A program made the position numbers and the translations under genes. A stretch of DNA of 64,000 bases from Maratus speciosus (Eukaryota > Arthropoda > Arachnida > Araneae > Salticidae). This document shows positions 43,276-54,858 of this stretch, one piece after another. The notes beneath the pieces were generated by a model. That model did not search any database. It was not told the origin of the DNA and saw nothing but the letters and a program-made list of their open reading frames with translations. The stretch lies in assembly GCA_963932465.1 (NCBI GenBank), contig OZ010798.1, positions 20,470,918 through 20,534,917 on the forward strand, in the 5' to 3' direction. The stretch's first letter is position 1, and every line of letters begins with the position of its first letter.

Positions 43276-45196
43276 CAGGGGTCAATCCAGGCAAAATTTG
43301 GGGCCTATTTAGGGCCCTTTCACAAAAATATAATAAAATAGGCCCCTTCACAAAAATAAATTTAATAAAATGAGTCCCTTCACAGATGTAAATTTAATAA
43401 AATGGTTCCCTTCACAGATGTAAATTTAATAAAATGGTTCCCTTCACAGATGTAAATTTAATAAAATGGTTCCCTCCACAGATGTAAATTTAATAAAATG
43501 GTTCCCTCCACAGATGTAAATTTAATAAAATGGTTCCCTCCACAGATGTAAATTTAATAAAATGGTTCCCTCCACAGATGTAAATTTAATAAAATGGTTC
43601 CCTCCACAGATGTAAATTTAATAAAATGGTTCCCTCCACAGATGTAAATTTAATAAAATGGTTCCCTCCACAGATGTAAATTTAATAAAATGGTTCCCTC
43701 CAGAGATGTAAATTTAATAAAATGGGTCCCTCGACAGATGTAAATTTAATAAAATGGGTCCCTCCACAGATGTAAATTTAATAAAATGGTTCCCTCCACA
43801 GATGTAAATTTAATAAAATGGTTCCCTCCACAGATGTAAATTTAATAAAATGGTTCCCTCCACAGATGTAAATTTAATAAAATGGTTCCCTCCACAGATG
43901 TAAATTTAATAAAATGGTTCCCTCCACAGATGTAAATTTAATAAAATGGTTCCCTCCACAGATGTAAATTTAATAAAATGGTTCCCTCCACAGATGTAAA
44001 TTTAATAAAATGGTTCCCTCCACAGATGTAAATTTAATAAAATGGTTCCCTCCACAGATGTAAATTTAATAAAATGGTTCCCTCCACAGATGTAAATTTA
44101 ATAAAATGGTTCCCTCCACAGATGTAAATTTAATAAAATGGTTCCCTCCACAGATGTAAATTTAATAAAATGGTTCCCTCCACAGATGTAAATTTAATAA
44201 AATGGTTCCCTCCACAGATGTAAATTTAATAAAATGGTTCCCTCCACAGATGTAAATTTAATAAAATGGTTCCCTCCACAGATGTAAATTTAATAAAATG
44301 GTTCCCTCCACAGATGTAAATTTAATAAAATGGTTCCCTCCACAGATGTAAATTTAATAAAATGGTTCCCTCCACAGATGTGAATTTAATAAAATGGTTC
44401 CCTCCACAGATGTAAATTTAATAAAATGGTTCCCTCCACAGATGTGAATTTAATAAAATGGTTCCCTCCACAGATGTAAATTTAATAAAATGGTTCCCTC
44501 CACAGATGTAAATTTAATAAAATGGTTCCCTCCACAGATGTAAATTTAATAAAATGGTTCCCTTCACAGATGTAAATTTAATAAAATGGTTCCCTTCACA
44601 GATGTAAATTTAATAAAATTGTTCCCTTCACAGATGTAAATTTAATAAAATGGTTCCCTTCACAGATGTAAATTTAATAAAATGGTTCCCTTCACAGATG
44701 TAAATTTAATAAAATGGTTCCCTTCACAGATGTAAATTTAATAAAATGGTTCCCTTCACAGATGTAAATTTAATAAAATGGGTCCCTTCACAAAAGTAAA
44801 TTTAATAAAATGGGTCCCTTCACAAAAGTAAATTTAATAAAACGGGGCCCTTCACAAAAATCAACTTAATAAAACAGGCCCTTCACAAAAATCAACTTAA
44901 TAAAACAGGCCCTTCACAAAATTCCTTTGAATAAAATAAGCCCTTTCGTAACATTCTTTTTCATAAAAACTGTTTTAAAATGTAATTTGTAAATAAAACC
45001 AGGTCACGAAAAACAAAAACTTTAGCAAGGGGATTTAAAGAAGTTTTTATTAATAAATTCTTGGTTCGAATTTGAGTAACTGGATTTCAACTTTCGTTAC
45101 AAAATATTCATTTTCACAAAAATATTATAAAATTCACAAAAATAACTTTTACTTTTCACAAAATGGGCCCAAGAATAAAAACCTGCATAGACCCTG
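43276..45196 (+). mobile_element. CAGGGGTC element with ~50 tandem 32-bp units, complete
   Basis: It begins CAGGGGTCAATCCAGG and ends CCTGCATAGACCCTG, an inverted pair. ATATG and ATATT lie just outside. From ~43315 to ~44940 it is a tandem array with 32-bp unit TTCCCTCCACAGATGTAAAT plus TTAATAAAATGG. Central units are nearly identical. Outer units drift towards CCCTTCACAAAAATAAATT, the form seen in the small copy at 3751. After the array comes the block AACCAGGTCACGAAAAAC to GGGCCCAAGAATAAAAACC. No coding frame. Confidence 0.92.
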
Positions 45197-45363
45197 ATAT
45201 TATAGTTCATTGGTTTAAAATTATTTAAAAACTAAAATAGTAGTGCAATTTTATTTCTTATATTGGGGGCATAGGCAGGGTCGAGAAAGTAAGGGGAGGG
45301 GGGGGGATTGCAATGCACGCGAAACAATTACATTTTCAAATCAGGCTCATAGTGCTTGGACCT

Positions 45364-45787
45364 TTAAGGGTGTATTCCGATCCAAACTGCTTATTTTCTG
45401 ATTCATTTTAAAATTCATTTTTGCTCTCAAACGCATCAAACTTGGAAATTCTCTTATTTAGAAACTACATAATGTGCCGTGCTTCTCAATTTTTTGATAA
45501 ATGCAGAAAATACTGTATTAAACGCTGTCAAAGTTGTCGTTTTGAACCGAATTTTCCGAAGCAGGCGATCTGGGAATGAAAAAAATGGTCATACTGAGAA
45601 AATAATTGTTTAAAAATCAAATTCTAATGAATTGAGCTGCAAATGAAATCACACGGCATGTGAAACATGTCTTCAGAAACCACCCCAGCAAGTTTCGTGT
45701 TTTTACTTTTAAAAATGAGTCTGAAAATGTCTCAGAAAATTTCGAGCTGTTGAGGGTGGAAAAATATTTTTTCGAATACACCCTTAA
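45364..45787 (-). mobile_element. TTAA MITE family A, full length
   Basis: TTAA at 45364-45367 and 45784-45787; reverse orientation. A short frame running out of it (45660-45857) is part of the repeat and not a gene. Confidence 0.93.
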
Positions 45788-46759
45788 AAGAGCAGTTTCA
45801 AAAAGGAAAGACTTCAGTAGAAAATGGATTCAAATGCTCAAATCTCTTGGAAATTAAACGTCGATCAATAACCGATATCATAAGTCGGGCAGAGTCTCTA
45901 AATGTTTTTAAAACTGCAAATTATTTTATACTAAGTGTGTACATATTAAAAAAAAAAAATTTAAATCTGGCGGATACTTTAAAAACATTTAAAGAGTACA
46001 CTTGCGAAATTGTATGGGAAAACAGCTGTTATTAACGTACCCCCTTTTTCGGAATAATTATTGAAGCGATTTCAATATTTTTTAAATAGTTTGGAAATAG
46101 TTAAAGTGTAAATTGATTGTACTATAACAAATAATAAATCAATAATTGAGAGTTATCGCAAATTTAAAAAATCCTATTTTTTTTCTTATTTAACTTTGCT
46201 GAAAATGGAAGGATTTTTCAGAAAAACACGACAATCGAAATATAGCTAATACCCCCACCCCCTCGAAAACAAAATGAAATCACTTGAGTAGTTCCCAAAA
46301 ACATGATGATACGTCAGTATCAGTTGTTTTCTACGGAATTTCGCAGCTTTTTAGCAATTTAAAAAACAGCAAGTTTTTTTAAAATAGATGACAAAAATAG
46401 TTATAATTTCATTTCAAACAAGCACTTAATATTATTAGCAATGCTTCTTTTAATGACTACTTTGAATTAAAAATTTAACGAAAAATAAAGTTTCATCATT
46501 CAAGTCTCTCGGAGTTTGTCTATATAGATATTATCGATTTAACCCGCATTATTGATACAATCGACAAATCACCCGTTACTAATGGTCACTATCCAAATTT
46601 CAAAGTATTTTGTACTAAATCCTACCAATTAAATCTTAGTAAATATCAAAATTTTGAAAAAATAATTACTGACAAACATTAGAATTCAATTTAAGTTATG
46701 AAAAAAATCAAATCTTAACCAACCGCAAAATTTAATTAACATTTTAAAACATAAGCCGT
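45788..46759. other. Gene-free AT-rich stretch
   Basis: No gene. A TCTATATAGAT motif at about 46519-46529 resembles a Helitron start on the minus strand, but no matching CTAG end is clear. Confidence 0.45.
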
Positions 46760-47150
46760 AATACACACATGCTCTTTTGACCGCTTTTTCCACTTCCTTT
46801 AAATTTCGGATATAGTTAATGAAATATCGATTTCTCTCAACCATATAAATAAAGCCGGTCTAAATACTATCATTTCATTCTGTATTACATGACTTAATTG
46901 AGACTCACGGCAGATTACTTAGTAAATCGTTTGTTTACAAGTTGTTGGTCATACGTCTTCACGTTCGCCAGATGCGATTAAAACCTGGAGGCATGGTCAT
47001 AAGTCAAGGATTTATCCAGTTGTTGCTGTCATGTTTTTATGCAGGAGCATTGTCTCTGTCCCTTTAACAATTTTGGATATGCAAAAATTAAACATGGAAA
47101 CAACAAAGTCAGACTTATCCGATTTTATGTCAGTTTAGCTCTTCTATGAT
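46760..47150. promoter_or_regulatory. High-complexity island, candidate conserved non-coding element
   Basis: Unique sequence between repeats with a forkhead-type TTGTTTAC (46931-46938), AATATCGATT and CATATAAATAAAG. No protein-like frame. Regulatory role is inference. Confidence 0.22.
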
Positions 47151-47166
47151 TATTTTTACTTCCTGG

Positions 47167-47355
47167 CAGTGTTGCCAGTGGGCTACTTCTTTTAAATACA
47201 GATGTCTTAATTGGCACCAGTTTTTTGAAATAGTAAATTTTCCTTTCTTTTTGCCTTAATAAATATGTTGTTAAAAAAGGCGAATTTTACCATTTCAAAA
47301 AAGTGGTGCCAATCAAGAAATCTGAATTTAAAAAAGTAACCCACTGGCAACATTG
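47167..47355. mobile_element. hAT-like MITE with perfect 8-bp target duplication
   Basis: Ends are CAGTGTTGCCAGTGGG and inverted CAATGTTGCCAGTGGG. CTTCCTGG is repeated exactly at 47159-47166 and 47356-47363. Arms of ~80 bp include TTGGCACCA and TTTTTTGAAATAGTAAA. The 8-bp duplication and CAGTG end are hAT features. Confidence 0.93.
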
Positions 47356-47431
47356 CTTCCTGGAGTGTACATGCTACATATCATATTTCGCTTTCAACTT
47401 GCTTATTTATCATTCTTTTAAATTAATATCA

Positions 47432-47595
47432 GGGACGTGTTTGTGAAAATTCTTGTATTCTTTAAAGGACCCTTCACAATTTTTTTTTCATGACTTTCTT
47501 TCTTTTTTCTTTTTTTCAAGACTTTTCACAAAATTTTGTCTTAAAACAGGACCCTTCACAAAAAGTTTCAACAAAAACAAGACTCTTTTCACAAA
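47432..47595 (+). mobile_element. Small element with few 32-bp-type units
   Basis: It begins CAGGGACGTGTTTGTGAA and contains TTTAAAGGACCCTTCACAA and ACAGGACCCTTCACAAAAAG units, like 28733-29132. Confidence 0.5.
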
Positions 47596-48900
47596 CAGGG
47601 TGTCTATTCCAACTGAATTACAAATTTCCTTCACTTTTCCAGGCTTTCCACATACCAATAAAACGAAATTTCCAGATTTTCCCATACCAATAAAAAGAAC
47701 GTTTCCAGGTTTTCCCATACCAATAAAAAGAACGTTTCCAGGTTTTCCCATACCAATAAAAAGAACGTTTCCAGGTTTTCCCATACCAATAAAAAGAACG
47801 TTTCCAGGTTTTCCCATACCAATAAAAAGAACGTTTCCAGGTTTTCCCATACCAATAAAAAGAACGTTTCCAGGTTTTCCCATACCAATAAAAAGAGCGT
47901 TTCCAGGTTTTCCCATACCAATAAAACAACATTTCCAGGTTTTCCCATACCAATAAAACAACATTTCCAGGTTTTCCCATACCAATAAAACAACATTTCC
48001 AGGTTTTCCCATACCAATAAAACAACATTTCCAGGTTTTCCCATACCAATAAAACAACATTTCCAGGTTTCTCCATACCAATAAAACAACATTTCCACGT
48101 TTTCCCATACCAATAAAACAACATTTCCACGTTTTCCCATACCAATAAAACAACATTTCCACGTTTTCCCATACCAATAAAACAACATTTCCACGTTTTC
48201 CCATACCAATAAAACAACATTTCCAGGTTTTCCCATACCAATAAAACAACATTTCCACGTTTTCCCATACCAATAAAACAACATTTCCACGTTTTCCCAT
48301 ACCAATAAAACAACATTTCCACGTTTTCCCATACCAATAAAACAACATTTCCACGTTTTCCCATACCAATAAAACAACATTTCCACGTTTTTCCATATCA
48401 ACAAAGCAACATTTCCACGTTTTCGATACCAATGAAGCAACATTTCCACGTTTTCCATATCAATAAAGCAACATTTCCACGTTTTCCATATCAATAAAGC
48501 AACATTTCCACGTTTTCCATATCAATAAAACAACATTTCCAAGTTTTCCCATACCAATAAAACAACATTTCCACGTTTTCCCATATCAATAAAACAACAT
48601 TTCCACGTTTTCCCATATCAATAAAACAACATTTCCACGTTTTCCATATCAAAACATTTCCACGTTTTCCATATCAATAAAATAACATTTCCACGTTTTC
48701 CATATCAATAAAACAACATTTCCACGTTTTCCATATCAAAACATTTCCACGTTTTCCATATCAATAAAACATTTCCACGTTTTCCATATCAATAAAACAT
48801 TTCCACGTTTTCCATATCAATAAAACAACATTTCCACGTTTTCCATATCAATAAAACAACATTTCCACGTTTTCCATATCAATAAAACAACATTTTCAGG
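47596..48900. repeat. Large minisatellite, ~39 units of 32 bp (31 bp distally)
   Basis: It starts with a CAGGGTGTCTATTCCAACTG end (compare CAGGGTGTCTACAGAA at 33923) and then an array of TTTTCCCATACCAATAAAAC plus AACATTTCCACG. Subtypes form blocks: AAGAACGTTTCCAGG (~47693-47900), AACAACATTTCCAGG, then AACAACATTTCCACG. The distal units lose one C (CCATATCAATAAA). Because 32 is not a multiple of 3 and the unit lacks stops on the minus strand, three long overlapping minus frames of up to 314 codons appear. They are not genes. Confidence 0.93.
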
Positions 48901-49244
48901 TTTTAATGAAAATACGTTTCCCCGAATCAGAGTTTATTTTTAAATATTCAAACAGCGCGATAAAAATTCCATTTCCATCTAACTACCAAAATATCATCGC
49001 AGTAACAATGACTGCATTTGAAGAACTAAATATTTACAATTCGCTACAAAAATTGGAAAAAGTAGAATCATTATTCATCGACTACTTAGAATTCTTAATG
49101 ATCTCCCAGGAAGAGACGCATACCATTTAGCTTGATTATGCGAAACTTCCCGGCCGCAATTATCCAGAGCAATTTTTAAAACAGCACACCCTCGTTTTAA
49201 AGTAATCGATATTTTATTTTCTCCTTTCAACAAAATGACACGAG
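48901..49244. other. Higher-complexity stretch, no supported gene
   Basis: A 74-codon frame at 48906-49130 has protein-like composition, but I recognise no family and see no gene context, so I do not call it coding. Confidence 0.4.
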
Positions 49245-49395
49245 AGCGTGTATCGGAAACCTTTGGGGAAAGGCCAATTAATGACACACTTTTGAAATCT
49301 TCTTAACATCAAAAGATGAAGCAGTCGAACGAAAATAAACTATTCCGTTTCTGTCGAACAGACTCCGTGAGTTTGGATTAATTGTTAGCGTAATA
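49245..49395 (+). repeat. Direct repeat, copy 1
   Basis: TATCGGAAACCTTTGGGGA, AGGCCAATTAATGACACA and CAGACTCCGTGAGTTTG recur at 50505-50680 in the same order. Confidence 0.8.
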
Positions 49396-49762
49396 ATATA
49401 GAGACCGACCGAAAATTCGGTTTCGTTTTTGGCCCAAAATCAGAGTTTCGCTGAAAATTCGTTTTCGACCGAAACTATCTGTATTCCAAAAATCTCGTTT
49501 CTTGTATTGCAAATTTTCAACACATCACTCATTCGTTGATTTGAGCTGTATCGGCTCAAATGAGACACTGTACGGATTGCTATGAACTTCACTATTTATA
49601 ATTATCAGACATGACTGACCAAAGGCGTGAGTGCAAATTATAATGCAAGTAATGCCTAGGACTAAACTTTGAAGATTATTTTCACGTGCTCATTAAAAGA
49701 TGCAGACTTAACAGTAACGGAAAATGTTTGTTTTGAAACCGCAGAATCGTTTCAAATACCCT

Positions 49763-50185
49763 TTAAGGCTGTTCTTAACTGCCTCTGCTCAACAAGCACT
49801 AAACGTTTTGACATAATTACAAATTCATTTTTTAACGGAAAGATATAAAATTGGAAAGCCTGGTCATGGAAGCGATTTGGAATTGAACTGTATTTTCCAT
49901 TTTTTGATCCATCCATTACCTATTGAGTTATCAGCAAATTCGATCACGTGATAAACACGTTTTTCGTCCGCTCTTGAGTGCTCTTTCTCCCTTCGCACGG
50001 AAATTCGGTTCAAAACGCTCACTTTGACATTCTTTTCTGAAAGATCTATTGCGTTTGCAAAAAAATGGAAAAAAAAAACAGCTCAATGACATAGCTTCTG
50101 AACAACAACATCAGTTAGTTTCATGCATTTTCAAACAAAAATAAATTAAAACTTATGTCAGAAAGTTGCCCTTTTGGATATCGGA
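49763..50185 (+). mobile_element. TTAA MITE family B inserted in the left arm
   Basis: It begins TTAAGGCTGTTCTTAACTGC and runs to GAAAGTTGCCCTTTTGG, lacking the right TIR. The right arm of the host element reads through this site uninterrupted. Confidence 0.85.
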
Positions 50186-50220
50186 TGATCATTTACGGAA
50201 ATCATTATAAAAGATAAATT

Positions 50221-50994
50221 GAGGTATGTATACATAAAACATTTTCTAATTAGATGAAATTCGTATAATTAGAAAATCACTCTGTGTCGTTGATGAATTA
50301 ATTACATTTTACTTTATCTGAAAATTGAAGTTTTGGTCAGAGGCCCAGAAAACCAAATTAGGCCGCATGTATAATTAATTAATCATTATGTATATCTATG
50401 TATTAATTACTTAAAAAAAAATTTTTTTGACGTTTTTGTTTTCGGCCGAAAATAGATTACCGAAATTCGGTTTTGGTCTTAAAATCTGTTTCGGCGGATC
50501 TTTATCGAAAACCTTTAAGGAGAGGCCAATTAATGACACATTTTTGCAATCTTCTTCACATCAAAAGCCGAAACAATCGAAAGAAAACAATCCCTTCCCA
50601 TCTTCTATGACAACCAGACTCCGTGAATTTGAATTAATTGTGGGTCTAATATGATCTCTGGCGTCGAGGCGGGTAGTAATAATAATTAAGGAAAGACCGA
50701 AACAGGCTTTTAAGACCGAAACCGAATTTCGGTAATCTTTCTATTTTTGGCCGAAACTCAGAACAAAAATGTCCAAAAAATTTTTAAGTAATTAATACAA
50801 ACATACATAATTATACGTGTTTATTAAATATACATAATAATTAATTAGTTATACGTGTGGCCAAGTTAGCTCTCTGTGCGTCTGACCAAAACTTTTTATT
50901 TTCATATAAAATATAATTAACGACGCGAAATAATTTTCTAATTATATGATTTCATCTAATTAAGACAAAGTTTTTAGGTACACACTACACATAC
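50221..50994. mobile_element. Inner inverted repeats (arms ~300 bp) around the second direct repeat
   Basis: 50221-50512 is inverted at 50690-50994. Shared phrases include TTCTAATTAGATGAAAT, AGTTTTGGTCAGA, GTATTAATTACTTAAAAA and GATTACCGAAATTCGGTTT. Confidence 0.82.
50505..50680 (+). repeat. Direct repeat, copy 2
   Basis: Matches 49245-49395. It lies between the inner inverted arms. Confidence 0.8.
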
Positions 50995-51462
50995 CTCACT
51001 GTAAACTGAAATGTCTGAAATTCAGACACATAAGTGTCTGAAACGGAGTGTTCAATTTTCAGACATTTTAAAGTGTCTAAATTTTTAAGACGCTTGTATG
51101 TGTCTAAATTTAAGACACTTCAAACGTCTGAATTGCATCCATGTTTGACCACCTTTAATTTCTCTGCAAAAGCATTTTTCCACCTTTTTTTCGGTAAGCC
51201 TTAATACACAGAAAAAAAAAATCCTTTAAAATATAAAAACTGTACCGCCAATCAAAACGCCAGTACAATTTACGTATTTTAGTGGAAATTTTCTTCAATT
51301 ACCAGAAATATTTAAATTTTTTTTGGAAATTTCTATATTTAAAAAATAGAAATTATGCTCTCAAGGAAGGGACATTTCACCCACATTTCAGTAGGTCTCA
51401 GAGATTTTACATGATTCACTCATCTAATTCATTTTACAACATCAGCAATATTACACTTACCC

Positions 51463-51535
51463 ATCGCGGGATACGAACTCACGATCTTATGGTCCGTAGA
51501 CTATGCGATAATCCGTCTCGGCCACGCCTCCACAG
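51463..51535 (-). mobile_element. tRNA-like sequence, probable SINE head
   Basis: The minus strand reads GGCGTGGCCGAGACGGATTA (box A of Leu/Ser type) and GAGTTCGTATCCC (box B). The anticodon arm does not pair well, so it is probably a pseudo-tRNA. Confidence 0.45.
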
Positions 51536-51799
51536 CTGGAAAGTTCAAATATTGTTAGTTATTTGTGACTCCCAATTTATTTTACGGAAACTGTAAATAT
51601 TTTGTCAATCTGCTTATAATTTTGAAAGATTTCACACATCTTCTCTCTAGAATTTTGAATATTTTGCTTTTTAATTTCATGCGATGTAGAACCAGTAGAA
51701 AATTTTTTTACTTCTATCGAAGAAATTTTCAGAACACAAATATTGTTGTTTATCAGAAGACACGTTATTTTTGAAATATTAAAATATTTAAAATGTTTT

Positions 51800-51880
51800 A
51801 ACAGTGCGTATGTATATATATATATTATATATATACATATTTAATTCGGTCTTGTCCCGTTTCAGTTGTGTGTGTGTGGG
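51800..51880. repeat. TA and GT/G simple repeats
   Basis: TATATATATATATTATATATATACATA at about 51810-51840 in 2-bp units and a GTGTGTGTGGGGGGGG run at 51868-51886. Confidence 0.7.
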
Positions 51881-54290
51881 GGGGGGGAGGGCAACCTTTA
51901 AAAATAAAATCAATTTTTCATTCAAAAATAAATGCATTTCTTATTGCCAAAAGCCTGTGTTTAATTTTAATGCGAAGGTATGTGTATATGAAAGTGTGTG
52001 AAGGAATATAGTGTTCTGTTTTCTTTGATTATTTCTTCTTTTTTTTTTCGTTTGATCAGTGAATGATATGGTAACATTTTTGAAATTGGACTCATTACTT
52101 CCTCCTATATGCTAAATATTCTGAACAAAATTTCTCAGTTATAAATATTATGTATAATTTTTCTGCAAAAATAATAAAAATCATTGGTTTACGGACAAAT
52201 TTTTTGTCTTCCTTTTTTCCCTCGATCAAAATACAGCGTAAAATTTTTTGATGAAACTAATTTTCCCACGGTGAAATCCTGAAATCACGGTGAAATCATA
52301 CCTGGAGTAGATCGATACTGAATCATTAGCTAAAAAGTTACATAGTAAGAATTTTCAGAAATATTCCATAAATCAAAAAAAAAAAAAAAAAAAAAAAAAA
52401 ATACGTTCGACTTTTCAAAAACACGTTCTAATAAGAATATGTTCCACTAATAATAATACGTTCGACTCAAACTAGATGGCGCTACTGAATTTGGTGTATT
52501 CAAGTCATTTTTCTCTTGGGAAATTTTCGTAATTAAACTTGACATTTTCTATCCAGGATTGCGATTTAAAGAGGCATATTTTAGAGGAGTATATGTGCTC
52601 AGATCTGGCCCGGTCTTTCTCTCATTTGATTTGATGGGACATGCCAGATCAGGTCCTGGGGTGGGGGGGGGGGGGGGGATTGCACTTTTTGACCATTGAA
52701 AACACAAAATCTCAAATTTTCCGGAGGGACATCTCTTTGCTCCGAGGGAAATTTCTCTCCCCCGGGCCACCCCCTGAATTCAACACTGATAAGTCGTAAC
52801 CAGCCAGAGGCAGCTCTGAAAAGTTTTAGTGGGTGTAATTCTGAATGCTTTTAAGATGTTAAATAATGAAATACTGTGCTAAAATATATCTTAATTTTTG
52901 CGATTTTTTTGGTGTGTTTCTGTATTTGGATAATTTTAAAGTGTGTTTGCAATCAAACAATTTAAAGTTTTATTATTAAATTAGCAAAATATTATGAAGG
53001 TTAAAGTGAACAAGAGGTTACACTGTGTCTTTAATTCATAATTAAGTAAATTTCAAACATGCTATAATTTCGAATTTCATTATAAAATTTATAAAGGAGA
53101 AAAAAAAATTGTGTGACAAAATTAATATCTTTTCAAAAATTCCTATTTTTAAACGTATTAAAAATAATAATAATATTCTTTCATAATTAAAAAAATAACA
53201 ATATCTAGTCTAGTCTGGGAGGGGATTCAGCCTTCTTAGCTCCCCCCCCCCCCCTAATGCACTGGTTTGAATGCAACCAATGCACTGGTTTGAATATAAA
53301 TAAATAAATCATGTCTAATATACATGGGTTTAGAAAATGCTGATTGCGAAATATATGGATTTGTCCTTGAAAGAGTATATTTTACCTTTTAAATGGAAAA
53401 TTTTAAATACAGAAATATGCAAAAAATGGAAAATTTTCTGGAATTTAAGAAAGAAAATTTGCATTAAAATACGTAAATTGCCAGTATAATTTCCATATTT
53501 TAACGGATTTTTTTATACTGTATAAAGCTTACAAAAAAAAGTGAAAAATTGACTGCCTATTACCGAACTTCCAGATTGGTCAAAAATGGATGCGATTCAG
53601 ACGTTTGAAATATCTTAAATTCAGACGCATACACCTGTCTTAAAAAATAAGACACTTTAAAATGTCTGAAAATTGAACACTCCAGTTTCAGACACTTATG
53701 TGTCTGAATTTCAGACATTTCAGTTTACAGTGTTTATACCATGATCATATAGTAAGACACTTAAGTGTCTTAATTTCAGACACCTATGATGTCTGAAATT
53801 CCATATTCAGACACTTAAGTGTTTGAATTACTTTTTCAGTCACATATGTGTCTGAATTTAAGACGCCCTTATTTGCAGTGCTCGACTTATCTTTCACAAG
53901 GTTTTTTGTAAATGATCATTTGTTATACTAGAACTTTCTCAAAGGGTATTTCGTAATGCTTTTGCGGTTAAAAACTAAACATTTTCTATTACTATTAAGT
54001 CTGCAGCTTTTAATGAGCACTCGAAAAGAGTCTTCAAAGTTTAGTCGTATAGGCTTTATAATTTGTGATCACTTCTCATTGTCAGACATAACTGATAATT
54101 ATAAACAGTGAAGTTCATATATATAGTCCTAGTTATTTGAGTCGATAAAGCTCAAATAAAAAATTCCGAAGGAAGAAGGGAGATTTTTTTAATATAGATA
54201 ATTTCAGTCGAGTTTCCATACGGCCGAATTTTCGGCAAAACTCAGAAACTAGGCCAAAAAACGAATTTTCAGTCGGTCTCTACAAGTATC

Positions 54291-54771
54291 GTATATTAAG
54301 ACAATACTCAAATCCAAAGTGATTAACATTCTGACACATTTAAGAAGTCGTTTTTAATCTTAACGGCATGCAATTAATTAGGTGCTCTTATTCTAAAGCT
54401 ATGAAATTGAACAACGTTTACCATTTTTCGATAAAAGGAAAGGAACTTGCTTCAGGAAAAGGGAAAGGATAGTGCTATCCGGGTTGGTACTGTAACAAAT
54501 TTCTGTGCTCGACAAATAGCCAGAGAAAAAGTTTATGATGAGGTAGCAATCGTTTGTATTAGATTTATTAAAAAACAGAAAACGCTATTGGATAAGTCAT
54601 TTCAGCAATAATCACGTCTGTAATTTTGTGCTTTTGCGTACAAAAATGACTTCATGTATGTGTCAGAAATTTTCATATTATTGATTTTTTTTAAAAAAAA
54701 AAGATGTGTGTGTGTGAGAGAGAGAGAGAGAATGAGAGAGAGAGGGGGGGGGGTTACTTGTTTTGATAATA
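54291..54771. other. Gene-free stretch with diverged family B remnant and GA microsatellite
   Basis: 54297-54460 has blocks like family B (CTCAAATCCAAAG, GACACATTTAAGAAGTCG, CCATTTTTCGATAAA). GT/GA/G simple repeats lie at 54703-54752. Confidence 0.45.
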
Positions 54772-54858
54772 CCGTATTTTATGGAAGAAACGCCGCACTC
54801 CTCAAGTGGGCCTGGATAGGCTTAAAAATATCGTAATCGCCGCATCCGTTGCACTGTA

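Larger units (their letters stand above)
50997..53732. mobile_element. 2.7-kb foldback element with CACTG ends and ~370-bp arms
   Basis: The left end CACTGTAAACTGAAATGTCTG is exactly inverted at 53732. The arms continue with TCAGACACATAAGTGTCTGA, GCATCCATGTTTGACCA and, further in, CAATTTACGTATTTTAGTG, to about 51370 and 53365. The central ~2 kb is non-coding and holds a tRNA-like sequence and simple repeats. CACTG ends recall Chapaev/CACTA-type transposons, but no transposase supports this. Confidence 0.85.
49400..54290. mobile_element. Outer inverted-repeat element of a nested stack
   Basis: Left arm 49400-49762 (continuing at 50183-50225 after a MITE) is inverted at 53880-54290. The ends are AGAGACCGACCGAAAATTCG and, opposite, AGAGACCGACTGAAAATTCG. 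Shared internal phrases include GAACTTCACTATTTATAATT and AATGATCATTTAC. Between the arms lie further inverted elements. No transposase is seen. Confidence 0.8.

Noticed and set aside
43276..44945. CRISPR-like regularly spaced repeats
   Set aside because: Units are contiguous with no variable spacers, lie inside a transposon-like element in a eukaryotic genome, and there are no cas genes.
45660..45857. Similar peptides encoded at 45660 (+), 61959 (-) and 1701 (-), suggesting a gene family
   Set aside because: All come from the interior of TTAA MITE copies. Similarity is at DNA level and the frames are short and broken.
47488..48494. Three long overlapping minus-strand reading frames (248-314 codons)
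   Set aside because: They arise because a 32-bp tandem unit without stops is read in rotating frames. All three give the same permuted 32-residue repeat and no conserved domain.
51463..51535. Functional tRNA-Ser/Leu gene
   Set aside because: Boxes A and B are good but the anticodon stem is mispaired and it sits inside a transposon.
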